From Planctomycetaceae bacterium (GTDB taxonomy: Bacteria > Planctomycetota > Planctomycetia > Pirellulales > Pirellulaceae): 34,835 bases of DNA. The stretch is from NCBI GenBank assembly GCA_021298315.1, contig JAJTFC010000083.1:1-34835 (forward strand), in the 5' to 3' direction. Of this stretch, positions 1 to 8,719 are shown one piece after another. The notes under the pieces were generated by a model. It saw nothing but the letters and a program-made list of their open reading frames with translations. It did no database searches and had not been told where the DNA came from. A program made the position numbers and the translations under genes. Positions within the stretch are counted from its first letter, which is position 1, and every line of letters begins with the position of its first letter.

Positions 1-1609
1 GATCCTTGGCGATGTCGTAGAGTTCCCAATCCTTTTTGTGTTTGGCCACAAGCTTCCAGTCCCCTTTTCGAACAGCTCGATTCCCCTCGTGTTCCCAGAA
101 GATCGCGTCTCGCTCGATCGTATGTTTCGCAAAAGCAGGCAATAGGCTTTTGCCTTCCAGTGGTGTTGCAATGTTAGGGTATTTGGCGTGCGAGATTTCG
201 ACCAAGGTGGCGGCGATATCGATCAGGTGTGCGGGTTGATGGCACCATTGACCAGGTGTTTTTACACCGGCAGGCCAGTGAACCACCAGCGGAGTGCTGA
301 TTCCACCTTCGTGAACCCAGTGCTTGTATTCTCGTAGCGGTGTGTTCGAGACGTTGGCCCAGTTCTCGCCGTAAGCGACATAGGTGTCGGCAGGACCGGG
401 AAAAGCATTCTTGCCCATCCGGACGGGATAGCCATCGCGGGTTTGCGCAGGAACACTTCCACTCTTTGCCAAGTCCGGCGGGTTCATCGGCTTGAGGGTT
501 GGAGCTTCGGGGCGTGGGATGTTTGGGTGTTCTTTGTTGCCAGTTCTTCCCATCGCTTCTGCGCAACCGCCGTTGTCCTGCATGTAGCAAATGAGCGTGT
601 TGTCGAGAATGTTTTGGCGTTGAAGCTCCTGGACAATCTGACCGATCCCTTGGTCCATCCGATCGACCATCGCAGCGTAGACTTCCATGCAAGCGGCCTC
701 CCATGGCTTGTCCTGGATGTTATCCCAATTCCCAACACCGCTAGGCAAGGGCAAGTCGGCTGGGAAAAGTCCCAGTTCAATGGCTTTGGCGTGTCGAGCC
801 CGCCGGATCGGTTCATAGCCTTGGTCGTATTTTCCTCTGTAACGCTCGATGTCTTGGGGCAACGCATGCATCGGCCAGTGAGCGGCGGTGTAAGCGACGT
901 ATAGGAGGAAAGGTTGATTGGGATTGTCTTTGCGATGGTCTTGAAGGAATCGCGTTGCATGATCGGAGATCGCGTCGGTGTAGTAGTAAGTTTCGGGGCG
1001 ATACTCTGAATCGGCGTAGGGAGAGATGGGCGTATTGTCTCGGGTAAGCGAGGATGGATCGTAAAAACTCCCTGCGCCATGGATCGTTCCATAGAAACGA
1101 TCAAAGCCCCGTTGCAGAGGCCAGTTGTGTTTGGGGCCCTCGGGACCTGCGTGCCTCGTGACATGCCACTTGCCCACTGCATAGCTGCGATATCGACCCG
1201 GTCGTAACATTTCAGCGAGCGTACGGCACGAGTCGTTGAGGTCTCCTTGGTATCCCGCAAGCGGTTTCCTATCCATCATGTGTCCGACCCCAGCTTGATG
1301 GGGATACAACCCCGTCAATAAACTTGCTCGTGTCGGACAGCAGCGTGCCGTGTTGTAAAACTGGGAGAACCTAAGTCCGTTTTTTGCAAGCGAGTCGAGA
1401 TTGGCGGTTTGGATTTCACCTCCATAACAGCCCAGGTCGCTGATCCCCATGTCATCGCTGAGGATGATCACAAAATTGGTCTGCGATGCGTTTTGGCCTT
1501 GAGCGCCAGCGTTTGTGCAACACAGTGCCAAGATGGTTGTCGCAAAGAGGAACTTTAAACTGCAAAGATGGAGATTCCAGCGTTGGGAATGGTTCATTTG
1601 GTAAGACAT
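1..1609 (-). CDS. Type I sulfatase (arylsulfatase-like), C-terminus cut by window edge
   Basis: The reading frame is open from an ATG at 1609 to the window edge, giving about 536 codons without a stop, so the C-terminus is missing. The N-terminus has a basic then hydrophobic stretch ending in Ala residues, a likely Sec signal. A metal-binding aspartate motif (ILSDDMG) follows directly. The sulfatase signature CCPTRAS is present, with the first Cys of CxPxR being the one converted to formylglycine in this family. A GKWH motif, an AAHWP motif and a late QDNGG motif are also in the expected order. Such enzymes hydrolyse sulfate esters, usually of polysaccharides, outside the cytoplasm; the substrate cannot be read from sequence. 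A second in-frame ATG lies at 1597. Planctomycetes typically carry many sulfatases. Family call is firm, exact start is not. Confidence 0.93.
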   Translation of the reverse strand, partial: MSYQMNHSQRWNLHLCSLKFLFATTILALCCTNAGAQGQNASQTNFVIILSDDMGISDLGCYGGEIQTANLDSLAKNGLRFSQFYNTARCCPTRASLLTGLYPHQAGVGHMMDRKPLAGYQGDLNDSCRTLAEMLRPGRYRSYAVGKWHVTRHAGPEGPKHNWPLQRGFDRFYGTIHGAGSFYDPSSLTRDNTPISPYADSEYRPETYYYTDAISDHATRFLQDHRKDNPNQPFLLYVAYTAAHWPMHALPQDIERYRGKYDQGYEPIRRARHAKAIELGLFPADLPLPSGVGNWDNIQDKPWEAACMEVYAAMVDRMDQGIGQIVQELQRQNILDNTLICYMQDNGGCAEAMGRTGNKEHPNIPRPEAPTLKPMNPPDLAKSGSVPAQTRDGYPVRMGKNAFPGPADTYVAYGENWANVSNTPLREYKHWVHEGGISTPLVVHWPAGVKTPGQWCHQPAHLIDIAATLVEISHAKYPNIATPLEGKSLLPAFAKHTIERDAIFWEHEGNRAVRKGDWKLVAKHKKDWELYDIAKD

Positions 1610-1731
1610 GATAGGGAGTGTGTTGTGATCAGTTGAGGCTAATCCCTATCTTAGTCCATTGTGGGCACCAGAAGTAAGGCGATGAATAAAACCAGTAGCG
1701 CAATTCCCAGCCACAATAATTCCAGAAGAAC

Positions 1732-1766
1732 AAAAAAAGCGGGGTCGGAATTATCCGACCCCGCTT
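1732..1766 (-). terminator. Rho-independent terminator of the ammonium transporter gene
   Basis: A perfect 13-bp stem (1737-1749 with 1754-1766) encloses a 4-nt loop. Read on the minus strand it is followed by seven consecutive T (1738-1732). It sits about 65 nt downstream of the stop of the ammonium transporter gene and points the right way for it. Confidence 0.88.
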
Positions 1767-1832
1767 AGGTTAATCACTGCTCCGGTACTTGGCGTGATCT
1801 GATGGACTACCGGTTGCTGTCGAACGACTGGA

Positions 1833-3272
1833 TTACGAGATGGTGTACGCAGTTTCCGCGTGATCGCTTAGATCCAGACCCATCTTCTCGCCGTCCTCGG
1901 TGGTTCTCAAGCCAATGGTCAAGTCGATGATCTTGAGAATCAGCGCCGTAAGAATCGCCGAGTAGATGATCGTTACGACGGCTGCTTTGCCCTGAAGCAT
2001 CAATTGAGCGATGCTTCCGCCACCGCGATTGACACCAACACCTGGAAGTGCCAGCAAACCGGTTGCAAGCGATCCAAAGATACCTGCCATGCCGTGAACG
2101 CCGAACACATCGAGCGAATCGTCGTACTTCAACGCTGGTTTGACGAAGGCGACAAAGATGTAACTAACGATCGTCGCGCCAACGCCGATGATCAAGGCTC
2201 CTTTGACATCGACAAAACCTGCCGCAGGCGTGATCCCAACCAAACCTGCAACCACTCCGGTAATCATACCCAGAACGGTCGGCTTTCCATTGCGGATCAT
2301 TTCGATCAGCGCCCAAGTAAGTCCCGCAGTCGCCGCGGCAACTTGCGTGGTGACGAACGCTTGAACAGCTTGGGGTGTCGCTCCGAAAGCACTACCACCG
2401 TTGAACCCGAACCATCCGAACCACAGAATCCCTGCACCCAACACTGCGAAAGGCAAGTTGTGGGGTGGGTTGACCTGTTTGGGGAAGCCACGACGTGGGC
2501 CGATGATCAAACAGGCGACCAAAGCAGCGATACCCGCGTTGATGTGAACAACCGTACCACCAGCAAAGTCCAATGCGCCCTCTGGCACAGCATCTTCGGC
2601 ATTAAAGCTACCGAGCCCGAAAATCGTATGTGTTGGACCGTACCAAACCCAGTGAACCACAGGGCTATAGACAAGCAGCGACCAAAGGGCGATGAAGATC
2701 GTGAATGCCAGGAACTTCATACGCTCAGCAAACGCACCGATGATCAGTGCCGGAGTGATGATCGCAAACATCATTTGGAAGACCATAAACGTTTGTTGGC
2801 TCAAACCCAGTTTCACTTTTTCCACGGGTGCGAAAGATTGATCGGTCGCCACACCGTTGAGCAAGAAGTGCGTCCGCGGATCGCCACAAAATCCTTGCCC
2901 GATCTCCGTCGCTGAAAACGCGATGCTGTAACCGACCACAACCCACAAGACCGTCACGACCGCCATGCACATGAAGCACTGCATGAGGATGCTGAGGATG
3001 TTCTTGCGGCCTACCAAGCCGCCATAGAAAAATGCCAAACCAGGAGTCATCAGCAGGACGAATGCCGAGCTGGCCAACATCCAAGCTTGATCGCCCGTAT
3101 TGAGCGTTGAGGCTGCTGGAGCAGCAACCTCCACTGGGGGACTTACCGCAACTGGGGACTCGGCTATGGAAGCCTGTCCGTCAGCGGGTGCCACCGGCGC
3201 CGCTTCTTGGGCTACTAAAAGCCCCCCCGAAATTAAAAAGTAACACACTGCTGCCTTGAACCAACGAATCAT
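1833..3272 (-). CDS. amtB: Ammonium transporter AmtB/Amt family
   Basis: A 479-residue Amt/Rh-family channel that conducts ammonium across the inner membrane. An N-terminal signal-like segment (residues 1-21) is followed by a Pro/Ala/Val-rich stretch to about residue 55. Then come the usual eleven or so membrane helices, starting at the SSAFVLLMTPGLAFFYGGLV region. The twin pore histidines are visible at H243 (in DFAGGTVVHIN) and H393 (in GVHGMAGIFG). The C-terminus carries the GLDLSDHAE-type motif that in other Amt proteins contacts the PII protein GlnK. No glnK gene is adjacent, unlike in many bacteria. A sigma-54-like promoter lies upstream (3364-3382) and a strong terminator downstream, so the gene appears to be monocistronic and nitrogen-regulated. 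The start ATG at 3272 gives the signal sequence. Confidence 0.97.
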   Translation of the reverse strand: MIRWFKAAVCYFLISGGLLVAQEAAPVAPADGQASIAESPVAVSPPVEVAAPAASTLNTGDQAWMLASSAFVLLMTPGLAFFYGGLVGRKNILSILMQCFMCMAVVTVLWVVVGYSIAFSATEIGQGFCGDPRTHFLLNGVATDQSFAPVEKVKLGLSQQTFMVFQMMFAIITPALIIGAFAERMKFLAFTIFIALWSLLVYSPVVHWVWYGPTHTIFGLGSFNAEDAVPEGALDFAGGTVVHINAGIAALVACLIIGPRRGFPKQVNPPHNLPFAVLGAGILWFGWFGFNGGSAFGATPQAVQAFVTTQVAAATAGLTWALIEMIRNGKPTVLGMITGVVAGLVGITPAAGFVDVKGALIIGVGATIVSYIFVAFVKPALKYDDSLDVFGVHGMAGIFGSLATGLLALPGVGVNRGGGSIAQLMLQGKAAVVTIIYSAILTALILKIIDLTIGLRTTEDGEKMGLDLSDHAETAYTIS

Positions 3273-3703
3273 TTCTTACTCCGCCTTCTGCGACTCTCTC
3301 CTTACTGGGCCGTCAGTAGACCTTTGCCGAGAGAATGCGCAAGTCCACCGCCTGGGTTAACTGATAGCAAATGCAGGGCCAAATACGTTCAGCAATTCTA
3401 ATGGTTGCGGAACTGCACTGATTTCCCAAGTGGAATATCTCGTTTCCTTTTTGTTTTTTGGTTGCCAAGAAATTTCCTTGCGCAAATGTGCCTAGTTGAT
3501 TCGCATCCCACAATAAAACGCATGTTTTATTTGCAATATTGGATACTAAGCCCATTTCGTGAGCCTAAATGGTGCGGTAAGGCCGTAAACTCAATCATTG
3601 AGGTTTTGGAAGAGGTTTTGGAATCGATTTTAGTGGGAATGTAGCTACACTACCGGCCCATACAAACTAGGTATTGCTCAATCGAAAGCTTAGGCGAGTC
3701 AAC
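3273..3703. other. Divergent intergenic region amtB / deacetylase gene
   Basis: This 431-bp region separates two divergent genes. Besides the sigma-54-like site it holds an exact 12-bp tandem duplication (GAGGTTTTGGAA at 3600-3611 and 3612-3623). Short open frames on both strands have no recognisable protein character and are not called. Confidence 0.6.
3364..3382 (-). promoter_or_regulatory. Sigma-54 (-24/-12) promoter upstream of amtB
   Basis: On the minus strand the sequence reads TTGGCCCTGCATTTGCTAT. It contains the invariant GG (3380-3379) and GC (3368-3367) of RpoN promoters separated by exactly 10 nt, with the surrounding TGGC and TTGC matching the consensus. The predicted start would leave a leader of about 80 nt before the ATG at 3272. 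No convincing NtrC enhancer pair was found between here and 3700. RpoN control of amtB is well established in proteobacteria; here it is inferred from the site and the gene it precedes. Confidence 0.6.
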
Positions 3704-4432
3704 ATGGTCAACTTGGAAGAAGCGTTGGATGTGATCGCCGTTGGTGCTCACCCAGATGATGTCGAAATCGCTTGCGGAGGAACCCTCGCTGCGTTGGTCG
3801 AACAAGGCTACCGAGTTGGGATCATCGACTTGACCGATGGGGAGCCGACTCCGCATTCGCCAAGCCCAGATGTTCGATTGGCGGAAGCTGCCGCAGCGGC
3901 CAAGGTTCTCGGGGTTCACGTTCGCAAGACCCTGGATTTCACCAATCGGCGATTGATGGACGGATTCGACGAACGCGTCGCACTCGCTACCGAGTTTCGT
4001 CGATACAGGCCTAAAATAGTGCTGGGGTTTGGTAGCAAGACGCCGATGGCCTCACCCGACCATTATCAAGCGATGCAGATTACCGATGCAGCGGTTTTTT
4101 ATTCAAGGCTCACCAAGTGGGAAGACACCTTCAAAGGGCTTCCGCCTCATGTCATCGATAGGCAGCTTTACTTCCGCCTTTCCTTCGAGCCCGCTCCACC
4201 GTCGGGTATCGAGAACTCGATTACCATGGACATCACCGATACGCTCGAGCAAAAGCTCGAAGCTATCCGTTGCTACAAAACCCAATTCCCACCCTCGAAG
4301 GCTTATATCTTCGACCGTGTCCGAGGGCTTGCGATCGCCGCAGGCGCGGCTGCTAATTGCTATGCCGGTGAGACCTTCATTTCGACTCGTGCCCTACGCA
4401 CCAAGGATCTTCTTCAATCCGTGTTGGGCTGA
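3704..4432 (+). CDS. PIG-L/LmbE-family deacetylase, BshB1-like
   Basis: A 242-residue PIG-L superfamily N-acetylhexosamine deacetylase. The zinc-binding AHPDDVE motif is at residues 15-21 (H16, D19) and a further conserved His is at H120 in SPDHYQAM, the pattern seen in BshB1, which deacetylates GlcNAc-malate in bacillithiol synthesis. The DGEPTP segment and the C-terminal GE(T)F region also resemble BshB1 proteins. No bshA or bshC is in the window, so the pathway is an inference; LmbE-type deacetylases of other substrates cannot be excluded. The ATG at 3704 is preferred because it places the first beta strand normally. An in-frame TTG at 3674 would add ten poorly conserved residues. The ribF gene follows after 27 nt, suggesting co-transcription. 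Confidence 0.85.
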   Translation: MVNLEEALDVIAVGAHPDDVEIACGGTLAALVEQGYRVGIIDLTDGEPTPHSPSPDVRLAEAAAAAKVLGVHVRKTLDFTNRRLMDGFDERVALATEFRRYRPKIVLGFGSKTPMASPDHYQAMQITDAAVFYSRLTKWEDTFKGLPPHVIDRQLYFRLSFEPAPPSGIENSITMDITDTLEQKLEAIRCYKTQFPPSKAYIFDRVRGLAIAAGAAANCYAGETFISTRALRTKDLLQSVLG

Positions 4433-4459
4433 TCTGCGTTTCGATCGAGCTAATCCCTT

Positions 4460-5374
4460 ATGAGAATTGAAAGTCCTCCGTGGATGAACGAATGCGTCCT
4501 GACCATCGGCAACTTCGATGGTGTTCATTTGGGCCATCGCTCGTTGATCGAAATGCTCCTTGCGATGGCAAGCCGCAGGGGGCTCCCGAGTGTCGTGCTG
4601 ACATTCGACCCGCCCCCATTGAAATTGTTGCGTCCGGATACTGCCCCCAAACCGCTCACGTGGAACCATCGGCGCGAATCGCTTTTAAAAAAACTGGGGG
4701 TCGATCATGTCCATTTCTTCCCCACAACCCGCGACTTGCTCAATCATTCACCGAAAGAGTTTTTCGAAAGGATTCTGATACAGCAACTCCATGTCCAAGG
4801 GATGGTCGAAGGACCGAACTTTCGATTTGGTAAGGACCGGGCCGGTGATGTCCAGACACTGCGCGCATTGTGCACCCAAGCTAACGTTGAACTCGAGATC
4901 GCAGAGCCAAAGACCGTTGGTCAGCGACTTGTTTCCAGTACGCAAATTCGCGAATGGATCGAACAAGGAGATTTGCAAGCCGCGAATGAATATCTTTTCG
5001 AGCCTTATCGTATCGCTGGTGTTGTAGGACATGGAGCCGCGCGGGGACGAACTCTCGGCTTTCCTACGGCGAACATCGAGAATATCGAGGTACTGATTCC
5101 TAAACATGGGGTTTATGCAGCACGCGTCACTGGACCCGTGGAACTCGCAGGGATCCCAGTGGCTCTCCATATAGGCCCCAATCCAACATTTGGTGAGAAT
5201 GCAAGCAAGGTTGAAGCCCATTTGCTGGACTTCCAAGGCGATCTTTACGGTTCAGTACTGGAACTTGAGATTCTCTGCTCGGTCCGAGGTGTTCAAAAGT
5301 TTCAATCCAAAGAGGAGCTTTTGGATCAGCTAGGGCGAGACATCGCCACGGTCCGGTCGATCGCCGGTGGGTGA
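4460..5374 (+). CDS. ribF: Bifunctional riboflavin kinase / FAD synthetase
   Basis: A 304-residue protein with both RibF halves, making FMN from riboflavin and FAD from FMN in the cytoplasm. The N-terminal adenylyltransferase half shows GNFDGVHLGH (17-26), GPNFRFGK (118-125) and SSTQIR (159-164). The C-terminal riboflavin kinase half shows GRTLGFPTAN (196-205), with the PTAN motif that binds the nucleotide and metal, and the HGVYA strand. Length is normal for the family (about 300-315). It starts 27 nt after the deacetylase stop, so the two are probably one transcript. No FMN riboswitch is visible upstream. Confidence 0.97.
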   Translation: MRIESPPWMNECVLTIGNFDGVHLGHRSLIEMLLAMASRRGLPSVVLTFDPPPLKLLRPDTAPKPLTWNHRRESLLKKLGVDHVHFFPTTRDLLNHSPKEFFERILIQQLHVQGMVEGPNFRFGKDRAGDVQTLRALCTQANVELEIAEPKTVGQRLVSSTQIREWIEQGDLQAANEYLFEPYRIAGVVGHGAARGRTLGFPTANIENIEVLIPKHGVYAARVTGPVELAGIPVALHIGPNPTFGENASKVEAHLLDFQGDLYGSVLELEILCSVRGVQKFQSKEELLDQLGRDIATVRSIAGG

Positions 5375-5488
5375 TTACGGCCCTTAGAATCGGAATCGCC
5401 GGCACGATCTGACCCGATGTTTTTTTCCTCATGAAGCTTGCCCAGGTTCCATCGCATGAACGCGGTCGGTTGTTCGATCTAAGCGACC

Positions 5489-6544
5489 ATGGGACTTTTC
5501 AATAAAACCAATCTTCTGATCGCGGGCTTACTCGGTGGCGGACTTTATTTCGCTTCGCAGCACTACACCATCAGTGGCTTGGATCAATTGCGACTTGAGT
5601 CTAAGAGCCCAAGTTCCTCTGAGAGGGATTGGAGCGATCCTCGAAATTGGCTACCGGTGACTCATAGTGCAACGAACCCATCTGAGTCTTCTTCGAGCAA
5701 TGCTCCGGTACTGCCACCGAATTCCCGAATTGGGGAACTGACGCCTGCCAAGCCGATAACGCCGACGATCCGGATCGCCAGTTTTGATCTTCAGAATTAC
5801 GAGGAGAGAAAAGCCGAGAGCGTTGCGGTTCAAGAGATCCTCGTGCGGATCCTTAGAAACTTTGATGTGATTGCCATTCAGGGCATCACCTCTCGGCAAC
5901 GCGATACGCTCCCGAAACTCGTCGATCGACTCAATCAAGAAAAACATGCCTATGACTACATGATCGGCCCACGCGTAGGTCCGGTTCACCAATCGATGCA
6001 TTTCGCCTTCCTGTTTAACACCGCAAGGATCGAAACGGACCGTTATCAACTCTATACGGTCGAAGACCCTGGGGAACTCATCGAGTACGAACCGTTGGTG
6101 GGTTGGTTTCGAAGCAAAGGGGTATCCCCCCAAAAGGCCCTGACCTTTTCCTTGGTCAATATGTTCATTTCCCCAACTCGGCTCGAACAGGAGATCCATC
6201 TTCTGCCAGCACTAGCCGAAAGCATCCAACAAGATGGTCGAGGGGAGGACGACATCGTTTTAGCTGGCGGTTTCGGTTGCCCGGATAGGAAGCTCACGGC
6301 ATTGACTCAGCGCAAATGGAGCGTCGCGATCCAGAATATGCCAACGACGGTTGCCGGAGATGAGATGCTCGATCAAATTGCTTTCCCGCCCCAGACCAGC
6401 GATGAATTCACCGGTCGGGCTGGCGTCATCGATTTCTTGCGAAAATTCAATTTGACGATCGATCAAGCCACACAGGTCAGTAGCCACTTGCCCGTTTGGG
6501 CTGAATTCTTTGCCGAAGAGGGTGGCTATCCAGGCTATCGATAG
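5489..6544 (+). CDS. Membrane-anchored DNase I-fold (EEP family) protein with degenerate active site
   Basis: A 351-residue protein with one N-terminal hydrophobic segment (about residues 8-22), a low-complexity Ser/Pro linker to about 90, then an endonuclease/exonuclease/phosphatase-like domain. The fold markers are recognisable: IRIASFDLQNY (94-104), VIAIQG (127-132), FAFLFNTARIE (172-182), IVLAGGFGCP (256-265), MLDQIAF (283-289) and SSHLPVWAEF (321-330). Active family members have IQE, GDFN and SDH at the corresponding places. Here the Glu is Gly132, the Asp and Asn of GDFN are both Gly, and the Asp of SDH is Ser321; only H323 and the Asp of the D-Q-I motif remain. This points to a non-catalytic or altered protein. 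It lies downstream of ribF after a 114-nt gap. Confidence 0.78.
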   Translation: MGLFNKTNLLIAGLLGGGLYFASQHYTISGLDQLRLESKSPSSSERDWSDPRNWLPVTHSATNPSESSSSNAPVLPPNSRIGELTPAKPITPTIRIASFDLQNYEERKAESVAVQEILVRILRNFDVIAIQGITSRQRDTLPKLVDRLNQEKHAYDYMIGPRVGPVHQSMHFAFLFNTARIETDRYQLYTVEDPGELIEYEPLVGWFRSKGVSPQKALTFSLVNMFISPTRLEQEIHLLPALAESIQQDGRGEDDIVLAGGFGCPDRKLTALTQRKWSVAIQNMPTTVAGDEMLDQIAFPPQTSDEFTGRAGVIDFLRKFNLTIDQATQVSSHLPVWAEFFAEEGGYPGYR

Positions 6545-7034
6545 GGCTACATGGACGAATCAGCGTCGTGTCCACATGCCAGATCTCGACTGGCACAGAC
6601 TTCATTCGAGGTTAGTTGACTCGGTTTAGATTTTGGACACGACGGCATGTCGGTCAATCCACATGTAGTCCCGTAGGGTACGTGCAGCGGTCCTCTTCAT
6701 GTTGTCATGAAAGCCCACGACATCGACTAGCTCCATTACTCATGCATGTTTGACGATGAAGAGGGGACCGCGGAACGTACCTTGGCGCTCTCAACGTGGT
6801 CGATTGATCCCTGGTACGTTGCGAGTTCCTTTGCCCGATCATTCTGTGAACATGGCTATTTTGCGGCCAGTGCGCAGACGTTGAGGCAGTTGTCCTTACA
6901 AATCGAATCTGTTTATGCCTCGGTCTCCAATCTCCCACCCTGATTCGCCGGGCGCTTTGAAGAGGTCGTTTTTTGATTTTCGATATACCGGCCCCTGTTA
7001 GGCGCCCGCTGACACATTAGCGACTAGCGCCAGT
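6545..7034. other. Convergent intergenic region, no supported gene
   Basis: This 490-bp stretch lies between convergent genes. Overlapping short open frames at 6705-6938 (-) and 6746-6943 (+) show no family features, no convincing start context and no codon pattern like their neighbours. No clear terminator hairpin with a T-run was found. Confidence 0.5.
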
Positions 7035-7901
7035 TCAACGAAAGCTCTCTAGGAATTCGGATAGCGATTTGGTCGCCGGGTCTTCGGCTGTACCCAGATC
7101 GTCATTGAGTTTCGAATGATTCGAATCGTGTTTACCGACAACCTTCACGGGAATCTCCGATTCCTTTAATACACTTTCCAGTCGTCTTGCTTGGGCGGTG
7201 GTGTCAGGGTTTCCAGCGAAATAGAGAATCAAGAACGGTGGAATATGCTTGTTCTTGGCCACATGGGTGACAGCGGAAAAGTCGACATGCTTTAGGGGAT
7301 CGTTGCCGAATTTTTGCCGATGCCCGAAGGTTGGCATTTGCCCACCATAGATCGCTTGACGATGCTCTGCGGTCATGATGATCTTGGGGATATCATAGGT
7401 ATCTCCATCGACTGGGATACAACCCTTGAGAATCGACATAGGGGTTCCTGGGGCTTTCATGTATCGATCGTCGATGCACAAGAGTGCAGCGAGTTGGGCT
7501 CCTGCCGAGTGCCCACCCACGATAACCGCCTCCGGGTCACCGCCATGATAAGCGATATTCTTATGAACCCAATGAAGTGCGTTTGCGACATCTTGGGTCA
7601 GCACTTCCATCGATACCTCTGGAAGCAGTCGGTAATTGCAAGCGACAAACAAGTACCCTTTTTCCGTGAAGTATTTGGGCTTGTTCGCAACATCGGATTT
7701 ATCGCCTGTTTGCCATCCTCCGCCATGGATCCAAAATACAACTGGGAGTTTGCTCGCGTTGCTGGCGTTGGTCGCTTTGTAGATATCCAGCACGTGCCTT
7801 GGATGGCCATCGGGCAAATAAGTTACATCCTTGATCACAACTTGGGATTGGGCGATCGAAGCGAACGTGGCCAGGAAAAAAACTCCGATCCAGAACTGCA
7901 T
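7035..7901 (-). CDS. Secreted alpha/beta-hydrolase, esterase/lipase type
   Basis: A 288-residue protein with a Sec signal peptide (residues 1-20, MQFWIGVFFLATFASIAQSQ) and an alpha/beta-hydrolase fold of the BD-FAE/acetyl-esterase group. HGGGW at 59-63 is the oxyanion-hole motif and GHSAG at 130-134 holds the nucleophile S132. The likely acid and base are D233 (GNPDTTAQ) and H262 (HDSNHSK). It should act on small ester or acylated sugar substrates in the periplasm or outside; the substrate is unknown. The gene starts just downstream of repeat element A. It is one of two such secreted esterases in this window (the other at 16728-17651). Confidence 0.9.
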   Translation of the reverse strand: MQFWIGVFFLATFASIAQSQVVIKDVTYLPDGHPRHVLDIYKATNASNASKLPVVFWIHGGGWQTGDKSDVANKPKYFTEKGYLFVACNYRLLPEVSMEVLTQDVANALHWVHKNIAYHGGDPEAVIVGGHSAGAQLAALLCIDDRYMKAPGTPMSILKGCIPVDGDTYDIPKIIMTAEHRQAIYGGQMPTFGHRQKFGNDPLKHVDFSAVTHVAKNKHIPPFLILYFAGNPDTTAQARRLESVLKESEIPVKVVGKHDSNHSKLNDDLGTAEDPATKSLSEFLESFR

Positions 7902-7981
7902 GATGTTGCGCCTTGTGTTGATTAAGTTTCTATTCGGGGAAAAAGTTCTACAGGTCTTTTTGTGGCTGAAAGCCAGGGTTT

Positions 7982-8130
7982 CTCGTACTCAGTTTCGCGG
8001 TACTCGTACTCGTACTCGTACTCGAAATGCCTTGATTGATTCAAGTCGATTGCCTTTACGAGGAAGTTGGTCCCTTCGAGTACGAGTACCGTTTCACTGA
8101 GTACGAGTACGAGCACGAGGACGAGCACGA
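7982..8130. repeat. GAGTAC hexamer inverted-repeat element, copy A
   Basis: The left arm (7982-8026) is a run of CTCGTA hexamers ending in CTCGAA. The right arm (8075-8130) starts TTCGAG and runs as GAGTAC/GAGCAC hexamers. Reverse-complementing the left arm gives the same order of parts as the right arm: hexamers, a short CCG...ACTGAG interruption, then more hexamers. The 48-nt spacer contains the dyad CTTGATTGATTCAAG (8031-8045). The element lies between a stop and a start of two minus-strand genes. Confidence 0.85.
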
Positions 8131-8188
8131 ATTCAATTGGTTCTAGCCACAATTATTCCTGAAGGACTGAGGAAAAGAGGCTGGGATA

Positions 8189-8719
8189 CTATTTCGAAGC
8201 GTTTTTCCATTTCCAAGATTTGACCAGCTCGTTGAGAGCTTCGTCGGTATCTCCGGTCTTTTTAGCTCCAGCGATCAAGAGCACGGCGCGTCCGTCATTG
8301 AGTACCACGATGCAATCGATCGGCTGAACTTTGTTTGGGCTTGGGGGGCACTTGATGCGGTAGCCCGTTTGGCCATCGACTTGAACCGTTTTTTCTTGAA
8401 CAGAGCCTTTCCATGTTTTGGCAAAGGCTTCCGCGATCGCTTTTGCTGTTGGGTCGACCGGTTTGCCGACGTCGATCGAAATCATCTTGGAGACGTTCGG
8501 ATAAGTTTCACTCTCTTGCGTTAGGATCGCATAGGTCGACTTACCGCTGCGGTTGGGCCTCCATGATTTTGGAGTCGTAAACGTCGCGAATCCGATGTCG
8601 CACTGGAACCTGGACGGATCGGTTGGGTCGGGTTTGACATCGAGGCGTTTGTCGGTTTGAGCGTAGGCTAAGCAAGCGCTCGAGAGGACTAGAAAAACGG
8701 CGAAGCAATTTCGAAACAT
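8189..8719 (-). CDS. Secreted protein of unknown function
   Basis: A 176-residue protein with a clear signal peptide (MFRNCFAVFLVLSSACLAYAQ, cut near residue 21). The mature part has a two-layer look: FATFTTPKSW, a TYAIL strand, MISIDVG, a helix around AIAEAFAKTW, GQTGYRIKC, then strands with IVVLNDGRAVLLIAG and a final amphipathic helix ending LVKSWKWK. This resembles the PsbP-like fold used by small secreted planctomycete proteins, but no diagnostic motif supports a function. Two Cys in the mature chain could form a disulfide. Upstream lies a repeat-bearing 488-bp gap. Confidence 0.75.
   Translation of the reverse strand: MFRNCFAVFLVLSSACLAYAQTDKRLDVKPDPTDPSRFQCDIGFATFTTPKSWRPNRSGKSTYAILTQESETYPNVSKMISIDVGKPVDPTAKAIAEAFAKTWKGSVQEKTVQVDGQTGYRIKCPPSPNKVQPIDCIVVLNDGRAVLLIAGAKKTGDTDEALNELVKSWKWKNASK

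Noticed and set aside
484..1260. Minus-strand open frame of 258 codons within the sulfatase region
   Set aside because: It is a shifted frame of the sulfatase gene, which is open through the whole interval and carries the real motifs.
2004..2915. Long plus-strand open frame (303 codons)
   Set aside because: It lies wholly antisense to amtB, whose protein features are unambiguous; its translation is rich in Arg/Asp/Gln with no domain.
3313..3644. Short open frames upstream of amtB on both strands
   Set aside because: They overlap each other and the sigma-54-like promoter, with no protein-like features.
6746..6943. Small plus-strand gene (65 codons)
   Set aside because: No ribosome-binding site, no recognisable domain, overlapped by an equally long antisense frame.
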